Shown here: one piece after another, positions 55,101-63,208 of the stretch
Numbering within the stretch: the stretch's first letter is position 1
Layout: every line of letters starts with the position of its first letter
DNA from: Niabella ginsenosidivorans
GTDB taxonomy: Bacteria; Bacteroidota; Bacteroidia; Chitinophagales; Chitinophagaceae
Reading direction: 5' to 3'
Length of the DNA stretch: 64,000 nucleotides
Assembly (NCBI RefSeq): GCF_001654455.1
Contig: NZ_CP015772.1
Coordinates: 2,666,001-2,730,000 of the forward strand
Notes under the pieces: model-generated
Told to the model about the DNA's origin: nothing
The model's database searches: none
What the model saw: the letters and a program-made list of their open reading frames with translations, nothing else
Position numbers and translations under genes: made by a program

Positions 55101-55324
55101 TTGGTATAGACAGAATGCGCATTTATGGTACGGTTCAAAATCCTTTTGTATTCTTTTCACCTTATCATAAAGAGTCCGGCATGGATCCGGAAACCAATTC
55201 ATACGCTAATGATAGTTCCAATATGGCTGTAGCATATGACTACGGACAAAGAAGATTGCTGACCGTGGGTTATAACACCCCTGCCACACGCAACTATTTA
55301 TTGGGCATTAATGTAACATTCTAA
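52193..55324 (+). CDS. SusC/RagA-type TonB-dependent outer-membrane transporter
   Basis: 1043 residues. A signal region (about 1-40, ending LYAQ) is followed by a carboxypeptidase-regulatory-like domain (ILGHISNEAGEPVSGASVQV), the TonB-box region VVVIGYGNQRKEAVTG, the plug domain (LDGIPFAGT, ILKDASATAIYGSRGANGVI) and a 22-strand-type barrel to the C-terminus (NYLLGINVTF). No STN domain is present, so a FecI/FecR-type signalling role is unlikely. With SusD it imports oligosaccharides across the outer membrane. Placement opposite the xylan enzymes suggests xylo-oligosaccharides. Confidence 0.95.
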   Translation: MQTLLVKLQKAIPARLQPRITQMAGLAVLLLLLSGHLYAQSNKILGHISNEAGEPVSGASVQVKGTTNGVIADNSGDFVITAPANSTLVISSVGYITQEFKINQRSVVNVLLVQNAGDQNTVVVIGYGNQRKEAVTGSVASISGAKLNEIPAANISQALQGRIAGVQMAQTSTKPGATMQIRIRGTRSINADNDPLIVLDGIPFAGTIADISPEDIKSIDILKDASATAIYGSRGANGVILVTTNKGNRGQKAQLTYSGYYGIKQAIKYPMMETPEYLALRKRAGLNKNPGADEDTSGAVNTDWQDLFYRNAIVQNHDLSVAGGTAKSQYKVGVGYYQDEAPIPLSQYSRFSIRASLDQEIGKLFRIGFTSNNNYNITDGANLGMYGVLSMSPLANPYNEDGSFKRVVAMPQDVQWVYTRGTMGALGDQYVNRTKAFGSYNSVYGELKIPGVQGLKARVNLGGNYRTSNTGSYTGIGVFNSDPANPNSASISNALTTQWTIENLLTYDRTFAGKHKINAVALYSAEQITYNSSSISRRNIAGDNFQYFNLGQTSSGSNDDITIDPNNQSYWQSGLMSYMGRIMYSYADRYMVSATVRSDASSRLAPGHKWHTYPAISAGWNINKESFLQNVTWINALKLRAGYGQTSNQSVAPYATLGLLSTRPYNYGATNAIGYYVTQLPNPNLGWEYSKTQNLGLDFSLFQNRLSGTAEYYITKTEDLLLSVGLPATSGVSSYTGNVGSTQNKGWELSLNGIILDNKNGWTWEAGVNIYRNVNRIVSLASGQTRDESNWLFVGHPLNVIFDYKRIGIWQADEATAVKEYEGSGGQVGMIKVLYTGTYNADGSPARVIGSDDRQILDADPAWLGGFNTRVAYKNIDLTIVGTFQHGGILNSTLYGSNGYLNLEDGRRGQIKIDYWTEDNPGGKYPDPSGPKNSNNPKYGSTLGYFDASYMKIRTVSLGYNFTQKWMRSIGIDRMRIYGTVQNPFVFFSPYHKESGMDPETNSYANDSSNMAVAYDYGQRRLLTVGYNTPATRNYLLGINVTF

Positions 55325-55335
55325 AATACAGAATC

Positions 55336-57336
55336 ATGAAACGATTATATACGCACGCATTTTTATTAACGGCCTTTGCTGCTGTATGCCTCTCCGGCTG
55401 CTCCAAAATTCTTGATGAGAACCCCAGAGCTATTTTTACCCCGGATTATTTTAAAACAGAAGCGGGTGTTAAAGGCGGCATCACCTCTCTGTATGGCCAC
55501 CTCAGGTTAATGTATGGCAACGGCTATTTTCTCAATGCCAATGAAATCAGTACCGATGAAGCTACCTGGGGGCAAAACTCAGACGGCAATGTAAAAAACC
55601 TGGATTTTTCAGGTGTAGGAGATATTGACCCCAGCACCAGCAATACAGGGGTCCTTTGGGGTGCTGCCTTCCCCGCAATAAATACGGCAAGCGGTGTTAT
55701 TGAAAACGGTGCTGCTGTTGGCGTTGCCGATGCCTTAATTGCTGAAGCCCGGTTCTTCAGGGCGTTCGATTATTTCCTGCTGGTACAAACCTTTGGCGGA
55801 GTGCCGCTGGACCTGGGTGCAGGTGAACTGAAATTTAATACATCCACAATAAGAACTTCAAAACGCAATACAGTGCCTGAAGTATATACGAAAGCCATAT
55901 TTCCGGACCTGCTTACGGCAACGCAGCAATTGCCAGATGCAGGGCGCGTTACTGGTGGTGTTACCAAAACAGCCGCCCGTCTTTACCTGGCCAAAGCCTA
56001 TCTTACTTACGGCTGGTGGCTGCAAAATCCCAACAATATTCCCACCTACCCCGAAGCTGCAAGAACCGATCCGGACGGTCATGATGCTGCCTGGTATTTT
56101 CAACAGGCTTATAATACAGCTACGGATGGTATTCAGAATGCCGGAACCAATTTTGGGCTTCAGGCCACTTTTTATGATGTAAATGTAGCCACTAACGACA
56201 GGAACAATGAGCTCCTGCTATATGCCGATCATACACAAAGCAGCAGCATTTATAATGGCGGTGATCTGAATTACAGTAGCGGTGGTTTCGGAACAGATAA
56301 TTTTGCCCAGTGGTTTGAGCAATGGAACTATACCAATATAAAAAGCAGCAGTTCCGGCAGTTCATGGAATGCGGTAAACTCTGTGCAGCGTGCTGCAGTA
56401 CAATCCCTGGGGCGCCCCTGGACCATGCTGGCGCCCCCTCACGGAATATTCAAAAACACGTTTGCGGATAAGGACAATGACTCGCGTTTTGACGGCACAT
56501 TTGTGACCAGCTACCGCAGCAACTGGGTGGAAGCAGGTTTAAAAGTAAACAACGCAATACCCCAGCATTTATATAATGCCAATTTTTTGCCGGTATCCAA
56601 CGGTGATGCCATTCTCACATTCCTGAAAAATGACGTTGGCGGGGTGGACTATTCCAACACCAGATTTAACAGTACCGTTGGTGCAGGGGTTTTACCCGGC
56701 AGGGCCGATTTTGTAATAGAGCCCAGCGCCATCAGCAGGATCTGTTACCCCGGCAACTGGAAACTGGGCCCTTATCGTACAGATAACAATGGCGGTTTAG
56801 GTGCTCCTAACGGAAGTATCACCCGCCCCTTTCCGGTTGCCAAATTCTCTGAGCTGTTTTTTATAGCTGCTGAAGCCGCTGTTAAAGGCGCTGCTACAAA
56901 AGCCGTAACAGGAACCTATGCCAATGATGGTACTGCAAGAGGGCTTATTAATATAATCCGTGCCCGTGCCGGTAAATGGCGCTGGGATAATGGAGGCAAT
57001 ATTGCCAAAACGCAGGATAACAGTGCTGCTATGATTGCAGCAACACCCGCCAATATCGATATCAATTATATTCTTGCAGAAAGGTCACGTGAATACTATG
57101 GCGAAGGTTACAGGTGGCTGGACCTGGTGCGCACACAAAAATGGATTGAGCTCAGCAGTAGTTTTGAAATTGCGGGCAAAACCAATCCCAACGACTGGCA
57201 GGATCATACCGTAGGTACTTTTTCACGCACAATAACAGCCCAGTACTATCTGCGCCCGATACCACAGTCGCAGCTGGATGGGATGGATATGAGCGCAGAT
57301 GAAAAGAAAGCCTATCAAAACCCCGCATACCAGTAA
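55336..57336 (+). CDS. SusD/RagB-type surface sugar-binding lipoprotein
   Basis: 666 residues, starting 11 bp after the susC stop. Lipobox LSGC (Cys22) anchors it to the outer membrane. SusD landmarks include AEARFFRAFDYFLLVQTFGGVP and the C-terminal AERSREYYGEGYRWLDLVRT. It is somewhat longer than many SusD proteins, with a long region between about 280 and 480 that may carry the binding face. It forms the lid of the SusC channel and binds the glycan. The exact ligand is inferred from neighbours. Confidence 0.95.
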   Translation: MKRLYTHAFLLTAFAAVCLSGCSKILDENPRAIFTPDYFKTEAGVKGGITSLYGHLRLMYGNGYFLNANEISTDEATWGQNSDGNVKNLDFSGVGDIDPSTSNTGVLWGAAFPAINTASGVIENGAAVGVADALIAEARFFRAFDYFLLVQTFGGVPLDLGAGELKFNTSTIRTSKRNTVPEVYTKAIFPDLLTATQQLPDAGRVTGGVTKTAARLYLAKAYLTYGWWLQNPNNIPTYPEAARTDPDGHDAAWYFQQAYNTATDGIQNAGTNFGLQATFYDVNVATNDRNNELLLYADHTQSSSIYNGGDLNYSSGGFGTDNFAQWFEQWNYTNIKSSSSGSSWNAVNSVQRAAVQSLGRPWTMLAPPHGIFKNTFADKDNDSRFDGTFVTSYRSNWVEAGLKVNNAIPQHLYNANFLPVSNGDAILTFLKNDVGGVDYSNTRFNSTVGAGVLPGRADFVIEPSAISRICYPGNWKLGPYRTDNNGGLGAPNGSITRPFPVAKFSELFFIAAEAAVKGAATKAVTGTYANDGTARGLINIIRARAGKWRWDNGGNIAKTQDNSAAMIAATPANIDINYILAERSREYYGEGYRWLDLVRTQKWIELSSSFEIAGKTNPNDWQDHTVGTFSRTITAQYYLRPIPQSQLDGMDMSADEKKAYQNPAYQ

Positions 57337-57494
57337 ACCTGGTTACAACAGGATTTCTGATAATGATAGGTACAGGAAGCTGTTTTAAAAAAGAAGTTGT
57401 CATATCTGAAGCAAAGCGGAGGTGACTAAAAGCAGCCTTCATCAGGCTGTTAATGACAGGTATCTTATTGTATTGAAAGCCAACAATATACAAG

Positions 57495-57597
57495 ATCGTC
57501 GTCTCGACCGAGTTCGGAGAACGAGCGGAGAGATCTCTGTAACAGATCAGATCCCCTCTGCGCACCCGCTGAAAGCGCGTTTGGTCGGGATGACGAT
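57495..57597. mobile_element. MITE/REP-like palindromic element
   Basis: The ends ATCGTCGTCTCGACC and GGTCGGGATGACGAT are inverted repeats (13 of 15). The interior carries GAGCGGAGAGATCTCTG. It is non-coding and 103 bp long. The CGACCGA...GAGCGGA...ATCTCTG order is shared with the next element. Confidence 0.55.
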
Positions 57598-57698
57598 TTA
57601 AAAAAAAACTTGTCATCCGAATGAACTTAATGCCCTTTATTTGTGTCTGGTAATGACATGTGCTCTAAGTTGTTGAGAAATGAATCTACATGAGGAAT

Positions 57699-57804
57699 GT
57701 CATTCCGACCGAAGTTTTGCCAAAAAGCAAAACGAGCGGAGGAATCTCTGATATTACAGAGATCCCTCGACTTCTCCCGCTATCGCGGAATGCGGGGTGA
57801 CGAT
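57699..57804. mobile_element. MITE/REP-like palindromic element with nested hairpins
   Basis: It begins TGTCATTCCGACCGA and ends near GGGGTGACGATT. Two perfect inner hairpins are present: GTTTTGC/GCAAAAC (57714-57733) and ATCTCTG/CAGAGAT just after it. Same family as the element 100 bp upstream. Confidence 0.5.
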
Positions 57805-57950
57805 TGAAAAGAATTTGTTATTTCAATGAACCTAAATGCAAACGCATTTATGGTTGGCTCAGGCCGGCATTACTTTTTTGCCACTTCTTAAATGACAACT
57901 TTTGATACGAATCCTTTTTTTACTGATCTGATATTATATACTTCTTTATT

Positions 57951-60704
57951 ATGTCGCCATTACTTTTTAAACAGAGCATATACAGACAAAAAATAATTTT
58001 TATCATCACTTTGCTGGCCGTATCCCTGCCTGCATTCCGGCTTTGTGCACAGCCACCTGCAGCCCAGCCTGCGGCACGTGAGCGCATTTGCCTGAATGAG
58101 GGCTGGCGTTTTATGCGTTATACAAAAGAGCCGGACACACTGATCTATGATGAATGGCCGCAAAGCTTTGACAGGAACGATAATAAGGTGGCAGATACCA
58201 GGGCTACGGAGTCAGCTGTTGTGATTTCATCAGCCCGGTCATTAAAGAACTGGATATTGCCCGCAATCAATGAGTTTGTTAAGGATCCTGCAGCACATTA
58301 CCAGCGGCCACCAGGCAACCCCGGTAAAGACTTTGCGTTTGTTCAAAATAATTTTGATGATTCAAGATGGGCATCCGTATCACTGCCACATGACTGGGCC
58401 ATTAAAGGGCCTTTCTATAAAGAGGAAAATGCCATCGTTGGCGGCGGTATGGGCCGGTTGCCCATCCAGGGAGTAGCCTGGTATCGCAGAAAAATAAATA
58501 TACCCGAATCAGACAAAAACAAAAATATCTATCTGGATATAGACGGCGCCATGAGCTATACTATGGTATGGATCAACGGAATGCTTGCCGGAGGCTGGCC
58601 TTACGGGTATAATTCCTTCAGGATAAATCTTACACCCTATATTAAACCGGGTGAGGATAACCAGCTTGCCATCCGCCTGGACAATCCGGCAAACTCCTCC
58701 CGCTGGTATCCCGGCGCAGGCATTTACCGGAACGTTTGGCTGGTAAAAACAAACCGGCTGCATATAGCACATTGGGGCACTTTTATCCGCACAAACAATG
58801 TATCGGCAGCCTCCGCAACAGTAAGCTTAACTGCCCAGGTTGAAAACACATCTGATGCCAATGAGCAAATCAATACGGTAACAGATATTTTTTTGCTGAA
58901 CAACCAATCACAAAGAACAGGCAATAAGATCGCTTCATTTCCGGCCCGTGCAATCAATATCAATGCCCGCAGTAAAACAACTGTTGAGAACACCGTTAAG
59001 ATAAAAGATCCTTTACTATGGGGGCCGCCGCCCATGCAAAATCCCAATTTATATGTAGCAGTGACCCGTTTGTACCGGCAAGGCAAGCTGATAGATGAAT
59101 ATGAAACCCGGTTTGGCATCCGGGAGTTAACATTTGATGCAGACAAAGGACTTATAGTGAATGGCCGGCCGGTGCGCATTCAGGGCGTTAACCAGCATCA
59201 TGATCTGGGCGCAATAGGCACAGCCTTTAACACAAGAGCGGCAGAAAGACAGCTGGAACTGTTAAAGGAAATGGGATGCAACGCCATCCGGCTGGCGCAT
59301 AACCCCCCGGCTCCGGAGTTACTGGATCTTACTGACCGGATGGGCTTTCTGGTAATAGATGAAGTATTTGATTGCTGGGAAAAAGGTAAAACGCCGCTCG
59401 ATTTTCATCTGATATTTAAAGACTGGCACGAAGCAGATATCAGGTCGTTCATAAGGCGCGACCGTAATCATCCGTCTGTAATTGCGTGGAGCTTTGGCAA
59501 CGAAGTAGGCGAGCAATATACCGGGGAAGAAGGCGCTGCGATAGCAAAAAAACTACATGCTATTGTAAAGGATGAAGACAGCACCCGGCCTGCAACCGCA
59601 TCCATGAACTATGCAAAGCCCGATATGCCTTTTCCGGCGGTTATGGATATCATCAGCCTGAATTACCAGGGGGAAGGTATCCGTGATGCACCGGCCTATG
59701 CTCATTTAAAAGGAATAAAAACAACTCCGCTGTACCCTGCATTCCATCAAAAATTTCCCGGCAAAATGATCGTAAGCAGCGAAACCGCATCCACGTTAAG
59801 CACCCGGGACACCTATATTTTTCCCGTTACCAGCGGTATCAGTGCGCCCGTAAGCGATACTACCGGTGGTGATCCGCAAAACAGTTTTGTCAGTGCTTAT
59901 GATCTCTATACGGCACAATTTGGCGCTTCACCGGATAAAGTGTTTGCCGCCCAGGATCACAATCCCTATGTAGCCGGCGAATTTGTATGGAGTGGCTGGG
60001 ATTACTTAGGGGAGCCTACCCCCTATTATACGGCGCGGAGCTCTTATTCAGGGATCATTGACCTGGCGGGATTTAAAAAGGACCGGTTTTATCTCTATCA
60101 ATCCAGATGGAGACCAAACCTGCCAATGGCACATCTTTTACCACACTGGACATGGCCCGGCCGCACCGGGAAAATAACACCGGTGCATGTATTTACCTCT
60201 GGTGACGAAGCTGAATTATTTTTAAATGGAAAATCCCTTGGCAGAAAAAAGAAAGCTCCTTTTGAATACCGCCTGCGCTGGGACAGTATTATTTATGAAC
60301 CCGGCGAACTGAAAGTGATTGCTTATAAAAACGGAAAGCCATGGGCAACGGATATTGTAAACACCGCAGCAGCTCCGGCTGCGCTGCGTTTAAGCGCAGA
60401 CAGGGATACAATTGCTGTTGGAAATAATGACCTTTCTTTTATCACAGCAGCTGTTACCGACCATAAAGGCACTTTAGTACCTGATGCTGACAACAGCATT
60501 CGCTTCTCGATAAGCGGGCCCGGTGAAATTGTAGCAACTGACAATGGGAACCCTGCTGATATGACCTCCTTTTCCTCCGGAGAACGGAATGCATTTAGCG
60601 GAAAAGCCCTGGTAATTGTTCGCGCAACAGGAAAAGGAGTGATCCGCTTAACGGCGGCATCCAACAACCTGCCCACAGCATCAGTAACCATCAGGACTCA
60701 ATAA
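57951..60704 (+). CDS. GH2 glycoside hydrolase, secreted (beta-galactosidase-like)
   Basis: 917 residues with a signal peptide (about 12-34, ending LCAQ). GH2 order: sugar-binding jelly roll (RICLNEGWRF, SRWYPGAGIYRNVWL), Ig-like domain, then a barrel with acid/base Glu518 (SFGNEVGEQY) and nucleophile Glu677 (VAGEFVWSGWDYLGEP). A DUF4982-like domain follows (TSGDEAELFLNGKSLGRKK), with a C-terminal Ig-like domain. Family GH2 covers beta-galactosidases, beta-glucuronidases and others; specificity cannot be fixed here. Its place between the SusCD pair and xylA/B makes a role in side-chain removal likely. Confidence 0.88.
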   Translation: MSPLLFKQSIYRQKIIFIITLLAVSLPAFRLCAQPPAAQPAARERICLNEGWRFMRYTKEPDTLIYDEWPQSFDRNDNKVADTRATESAVVISSARSLKNWILPAINEFVKDPAAHYQRPPGNPGKDFAFVQNNFDDSRWASVSLPHDWAIKGPFYKEENAIVGGGMGRLPIQGVAWYRRKINIPESDKNKNIYLDIDGAMSYTMVWINGMLAGGWPYGYNSFRINLTPYIKPGEDNQLAIRLDNPANSSRWYPGAGIYRNVWLVKTNRLHIAHWGTFIRTNNVSAASATVSLTAQVENTSDANEQINTVTDIFLLNNQSQRTGNKIASFPARAININARSKTTVENTVKIKDPLLWGPPPMQNPNLYVAVTRLYRQGKLIDEYETRFGIRELTFDADKGLIVNGRPVRIQGVNQHHDLGAIGTAFNTRAAERQLELLKEMGCNAIRLAHNPPAPELLDLTDRMGFLVIDEVFDCWEKGKTPLDFHLIFKDWHEADIRSFIRRDRNHPSVIAWSFGNEVGEQYTGEEGAAIAKKLHAIVKDEDSTRPATASMNYAKPDMPFPAVMDIISLNYQGEGIRDAPAYAHLKGIKTTPLYPAFHQKFPGKMIVSSETASTLSTRDTYIFPVTSGISAPVSDTTGGDPQNSFVSAYDLYTAQFGASPDKVFAAQDHNPYVAGEFVWSGWDYLGEPTPYYTARSSYSGIIDLAGFKKDRFYLYQSRWRPNLPMAHLLPHWTWPGRTGKITPVHVFTSGDEAELFLNGKSLGRKKKAPFEYRLRWDSIIYEPGELKVIAYKNGKPWATDIVNTAAAPAALRLSADRDTIAVGNNDLSFITAAVTDHKGTLVPDADNSIRFSISGPGEIVATDNGNPADMTSFSSGERNAFSGKALVIVRATGKGVIRLTAASNNLPTASVTIRTQ

Positions 60705-61120
60705 TACCGCTTAGACTTTTATATGGCAGCAGGTGACGGTATGTCACCCTGAGGGTAAGATTACAATCGAATCATGGTTCGTCAGACTCCTTGACACTTG
60801 CTTTGATAACCTCCGGCTTATTTGTTATTTCATAGAGCATAATGCAACGCTTTTATGATTGCCTATAGTGTCATGTCCATTATAATGTGTAGGGCAATAT
60901 TTCCGGCAGATTTCGCAGAAAAGCGCAGAATGATTTGATTATCTGCGTAATTCAGTGGGAGAAAATTTAGGCTTGACACGACACTAGGGAACAGTGTTCT
61001 TTTTATATCGAAATAGTATAAGAACAAAACCTTGTTTATCTGTAAAAAACGATCCGGGCGCTAATGATCCCATCAGGCTACTGACTTCAGTGTTCTAATA
61101 CGGACGTGACATTTTAATCA

Positions 61121-61239
61121 GACCAAAAAGTCCCTTTTGTCATGCTGAATTTATTTCAGCATCTAAAATGGCATCTGATTGTCAATAGATTCTGAAACAA
61201 GTTCAGGACGACAATCTACTATAAACAGACTTTTTGGTC
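61121..61239. mobile_element. MITE-like element with perfect 12-bp terminal inverted repeats
   Basis: GACCAAAAAGTC (61121-61132) and GACTTTTTGGTC (61228-61239) are exact inverted repeats. Inside, TGTCATGCTGAATTTATTTC and CTGAAACAAGTTCAGGACG form a second imperfect palindrome. It is 119 bp and non-coding. The termini differ from the other elements, so this is a separate family. Confidence 0.65.
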
Positions 61240-61454
61240 GGCCCCAGGTGAAATTATTATTTTTGATACAGTTCATTATCTGCTATCTGTAATCCGTAAA
61301 AGGATGCATAACATTTTTTCAGTTCGTGAGACAAAAACCGAGGCTTTTCGCTGTGGCTTCGCTGCATATGCCATGCCAGCCAAAAAGGTACTGAAGAATC
61401 CATCAGGATATATACTTCTGCCGGGTGTATAACATTTCTTTGAAGACCGCATCT

Positions 61455-61508
61455 CTCCCGCTGGCCTGCCTGCCGGTAGGCTGGCGGGAGTATCCGCCGA
61501 CTGGCGGA
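61455..61508. repeat. GC-rich cruciform and adjacent hairpin
   Basis: 61455-61490 starts CTCCCGCTGGCC and ends GGCTGGCGGGAG around TGCCTGCCGGTA, a long near-perfect palindrome. TCCGCCGACTGGCGGA (61493-61508) follows at once. The base composition is much higher in GC than the surroundings. Confidence 0.6.
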
Positions 61509-61649
61509 AGAGTGGGAAGGCCTCCCCCGGCCTTTGCCACCCTCCTCCTTGAGGGGGACATTTATTCCTCCCATTATTTTGTTATCCATTCTAAATGGAA
61601 AATGTAATGCACTCCTTCTGTCGTTCTAAGTATAGATCCATGCGGCTGG

Positions 61650-63137
61650 TTATACAGCAACCTGTTGCAATTCTTTATCCAGCAGTTGCTTCCATTTTCC
61701 ATATAAGTCATCATACAAACGGGTTTGTGCTGGTTGTACGCTATTTAATACTTCCTGTTTTTTAAAGGCATCAGCAGTATCCGAAAAATAACCAGATCCT
61801 ATGCCGGCGCCTAAGGCAGCTCCTGTGCTTCCGTCACAGTCATACAACTCCACCGGCACCGCGGTTGCGTTTACAAAAGCCTCAGTAAATACAGGGCTTA
61901 AAAACATATTTGTGTGACCGGCTTTAATAACGGCCGGCTCCATGCCATTGCTGCGCATAATATCCAATCCGTACCGAAAAGAAAATGCAATGCCTTCCTG
62001 CCCGGCTCTGATCATATGAGCGTTGCTGTGTTTATTCAGATCTATATACCGGATGTGCGCACCAATGATCCTGTTATTGAGCACGCGCTCTGCGCCATTG
62101 CCAAACGGCAATACCAGCAATCCCTCACTGCCCGGCTTTACTGATGCAGCCAATTCATTCATTTGCGAATAGCCGGTATTGCCGGTCATATTCTTTATCC
62201 ACCGGTTTAAGATGCCTGTTCCGTTCAGGCAAAGCAACACGCCAATCCTTGTACGATCCTTGCTGTGATTTACATGAGCGAAGCCATTGACACGGCTTTG
62301 AGCATCGTATGTCAGCTGGTCACTTACACCATAAATAACGCCAGATGTACCCGCCGTTGCAGCTACATCACCGGGCTCAAAAACATTCAGGGAAAGCGCA
62401 TTGTTCGGCTGGTCACCGGCCTTGTAGGAAACAGGAATCCCTTCATTCAGCGATAATTCATCAGCTACTGCTTTTGATAAATTTCCATGCGTTGTAAAAA
62501 CATCTTTTACTTCAGGAATATGCTCCCTGTCGAACCCGAAATAATCCATTACAGCCCCGGAAAGCGCGTTGCTCTTAAAATCCCAGAAAATACCTTCCGA
62601 TAAAGCGGAAGGCGTTGTAGTTACGGTGCCTGTTAAACGTTGCGCTATAAAGTCACCGGGCAGCAGGATCTTATCTGTCTTTTCAAAAACATCCGGCTCC
62701 TTTTCTTTTACCCACGCCAGCTTTGCCGCCGTAAAGTTTCCGGGAGCATTTAAAAGGTGCTGTAAGCAATAGGTTGTGCCAAGTGCCTCAAAGGCCCTGG
62801 CGCCATAAGGCACCGCCCTGCTATCGCACCAGATGATACTATTGCGCAAAACGCCTCCGTCCTTATCCAGTAATACAAGGCCATGCATCTGATACGATAT
62901 GCCGATGGCACCAATATCATTTTTATTGTACCGGCCTGTTTGGTTTACTTTTTTTATCGCCATCTTTACATCCTCCCACCATCGCTCCGGCGATTGTTCC
63001 GCCCAGCCCGGCTGAAGCGAAATAATGTCTCTTTCAGTGTCCGGGTACTGCGCCGTTGCAAGCGTTTGCCGGGTTGCCCCGTCCACAACAGCTACTTTAA
63101 CAGATGAGGTACCCAGATCAATACCTAATAACAGCAT
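61650..63137 (-). CDS. xylB: Xylulokinase
   Basis: 495 residues, the usual length for the FGGY family. N-terminal phosphate loop LGIDLGTSSVKVAV, substrate region YQMHGLVLLD, base Asp in KAGDQPNNALSL and C-terminal ATP region IKAGHTNMFLSPVF followed by DGSTGAALGAG. It phosphorylates D-xylulose for entry to the pentose phosphate pathway. It follows xylA by 71 bp on the same strand, the usual pair. Confidence 0.95.
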   Translation of the reverse strand: MLLLGIDLGTSSVKVAVVDGATRQTLATAQYPDTERDIISLQPGWAEQSPERWWEDVKMAIKKVNQTGRYNKNDIGAIGISYQMHGLVLLDKDGGVLRNSIIWCDSRAVPYGARAFEALGTTYCLQHLLNAPGNFTAAKLAWVKEKEPDVFEKTDKILLPGDFIAQRLTGTVTTTPSALSEGIFWDFKSNALSGAVMDYFGFDREHIPEVKDVFTTHGNLSKAVADELSLNEGIPVSYKAGDQPNNALSLNVFEPGDVAATAGTSGVIYGVSDQLTYDAQSRVNGFAHVNHSKDRTRIGVLLCLNGTGILNRWIKNMTGNTGYSQMNELAASVKPGSEGLLVLPFGNGAERVLNNRIIGAHIRYIDLNKHSNAHMIRAGQEGIAFSFRYGLDIMRSNGMEPAVIKAGHTNMFLSPVFTEAFVNATAVPVELYDCDGSTGAALGAGIGSGYFSDTADAFKKQEVLNSVQPAQTRLYDDLYGKWKQLLDKELQQVAV

Positions 63138-63208
63138 AACCTTATGATTTTTTTAAAACAGCTCCTGGTACTATAAGCTGTCAAACATCTGCCCTGTGGG
63201 CATCGCCT

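Larger units (their letters stand above)
57337..57950. other. 614-bp gap with two palindromic elements
   Basis: No gene is supported. Two related palindromic elements occupy 57495-57597 and 57699-57804. AACTTTTGATACGA near 57898-57911 resembles the terminal repeat of the element near 32.3 kb. Confidence 0.6.
60705..61649. other. 945-bp gap with several palindromic elements, no convincing gene
   Basis: A hairpin AGGTGAC/GTCACCT-like lies at 60731-60750, a MITE-like element with perfect 12-bp ends at 61121-61239 and a cruciform pair at 61455-61508. A minus-strand frame (61257-61589) ends with protein-like sequence (EKPRFLSHELKKCYASFYG), but its first half runs through the palindromes. It may be a gene remnant. 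The rest shows nothing recognisable. Confidence 0.55.

Noticed and set aside
61257-61589. 110-codon minus-strand frame after GH2
   Set aside because: Its first half runs through GC-rich palindromes and gives a composition typical of read-through repeats. Only the last 35 residues look protein-like, too little to call a gene.
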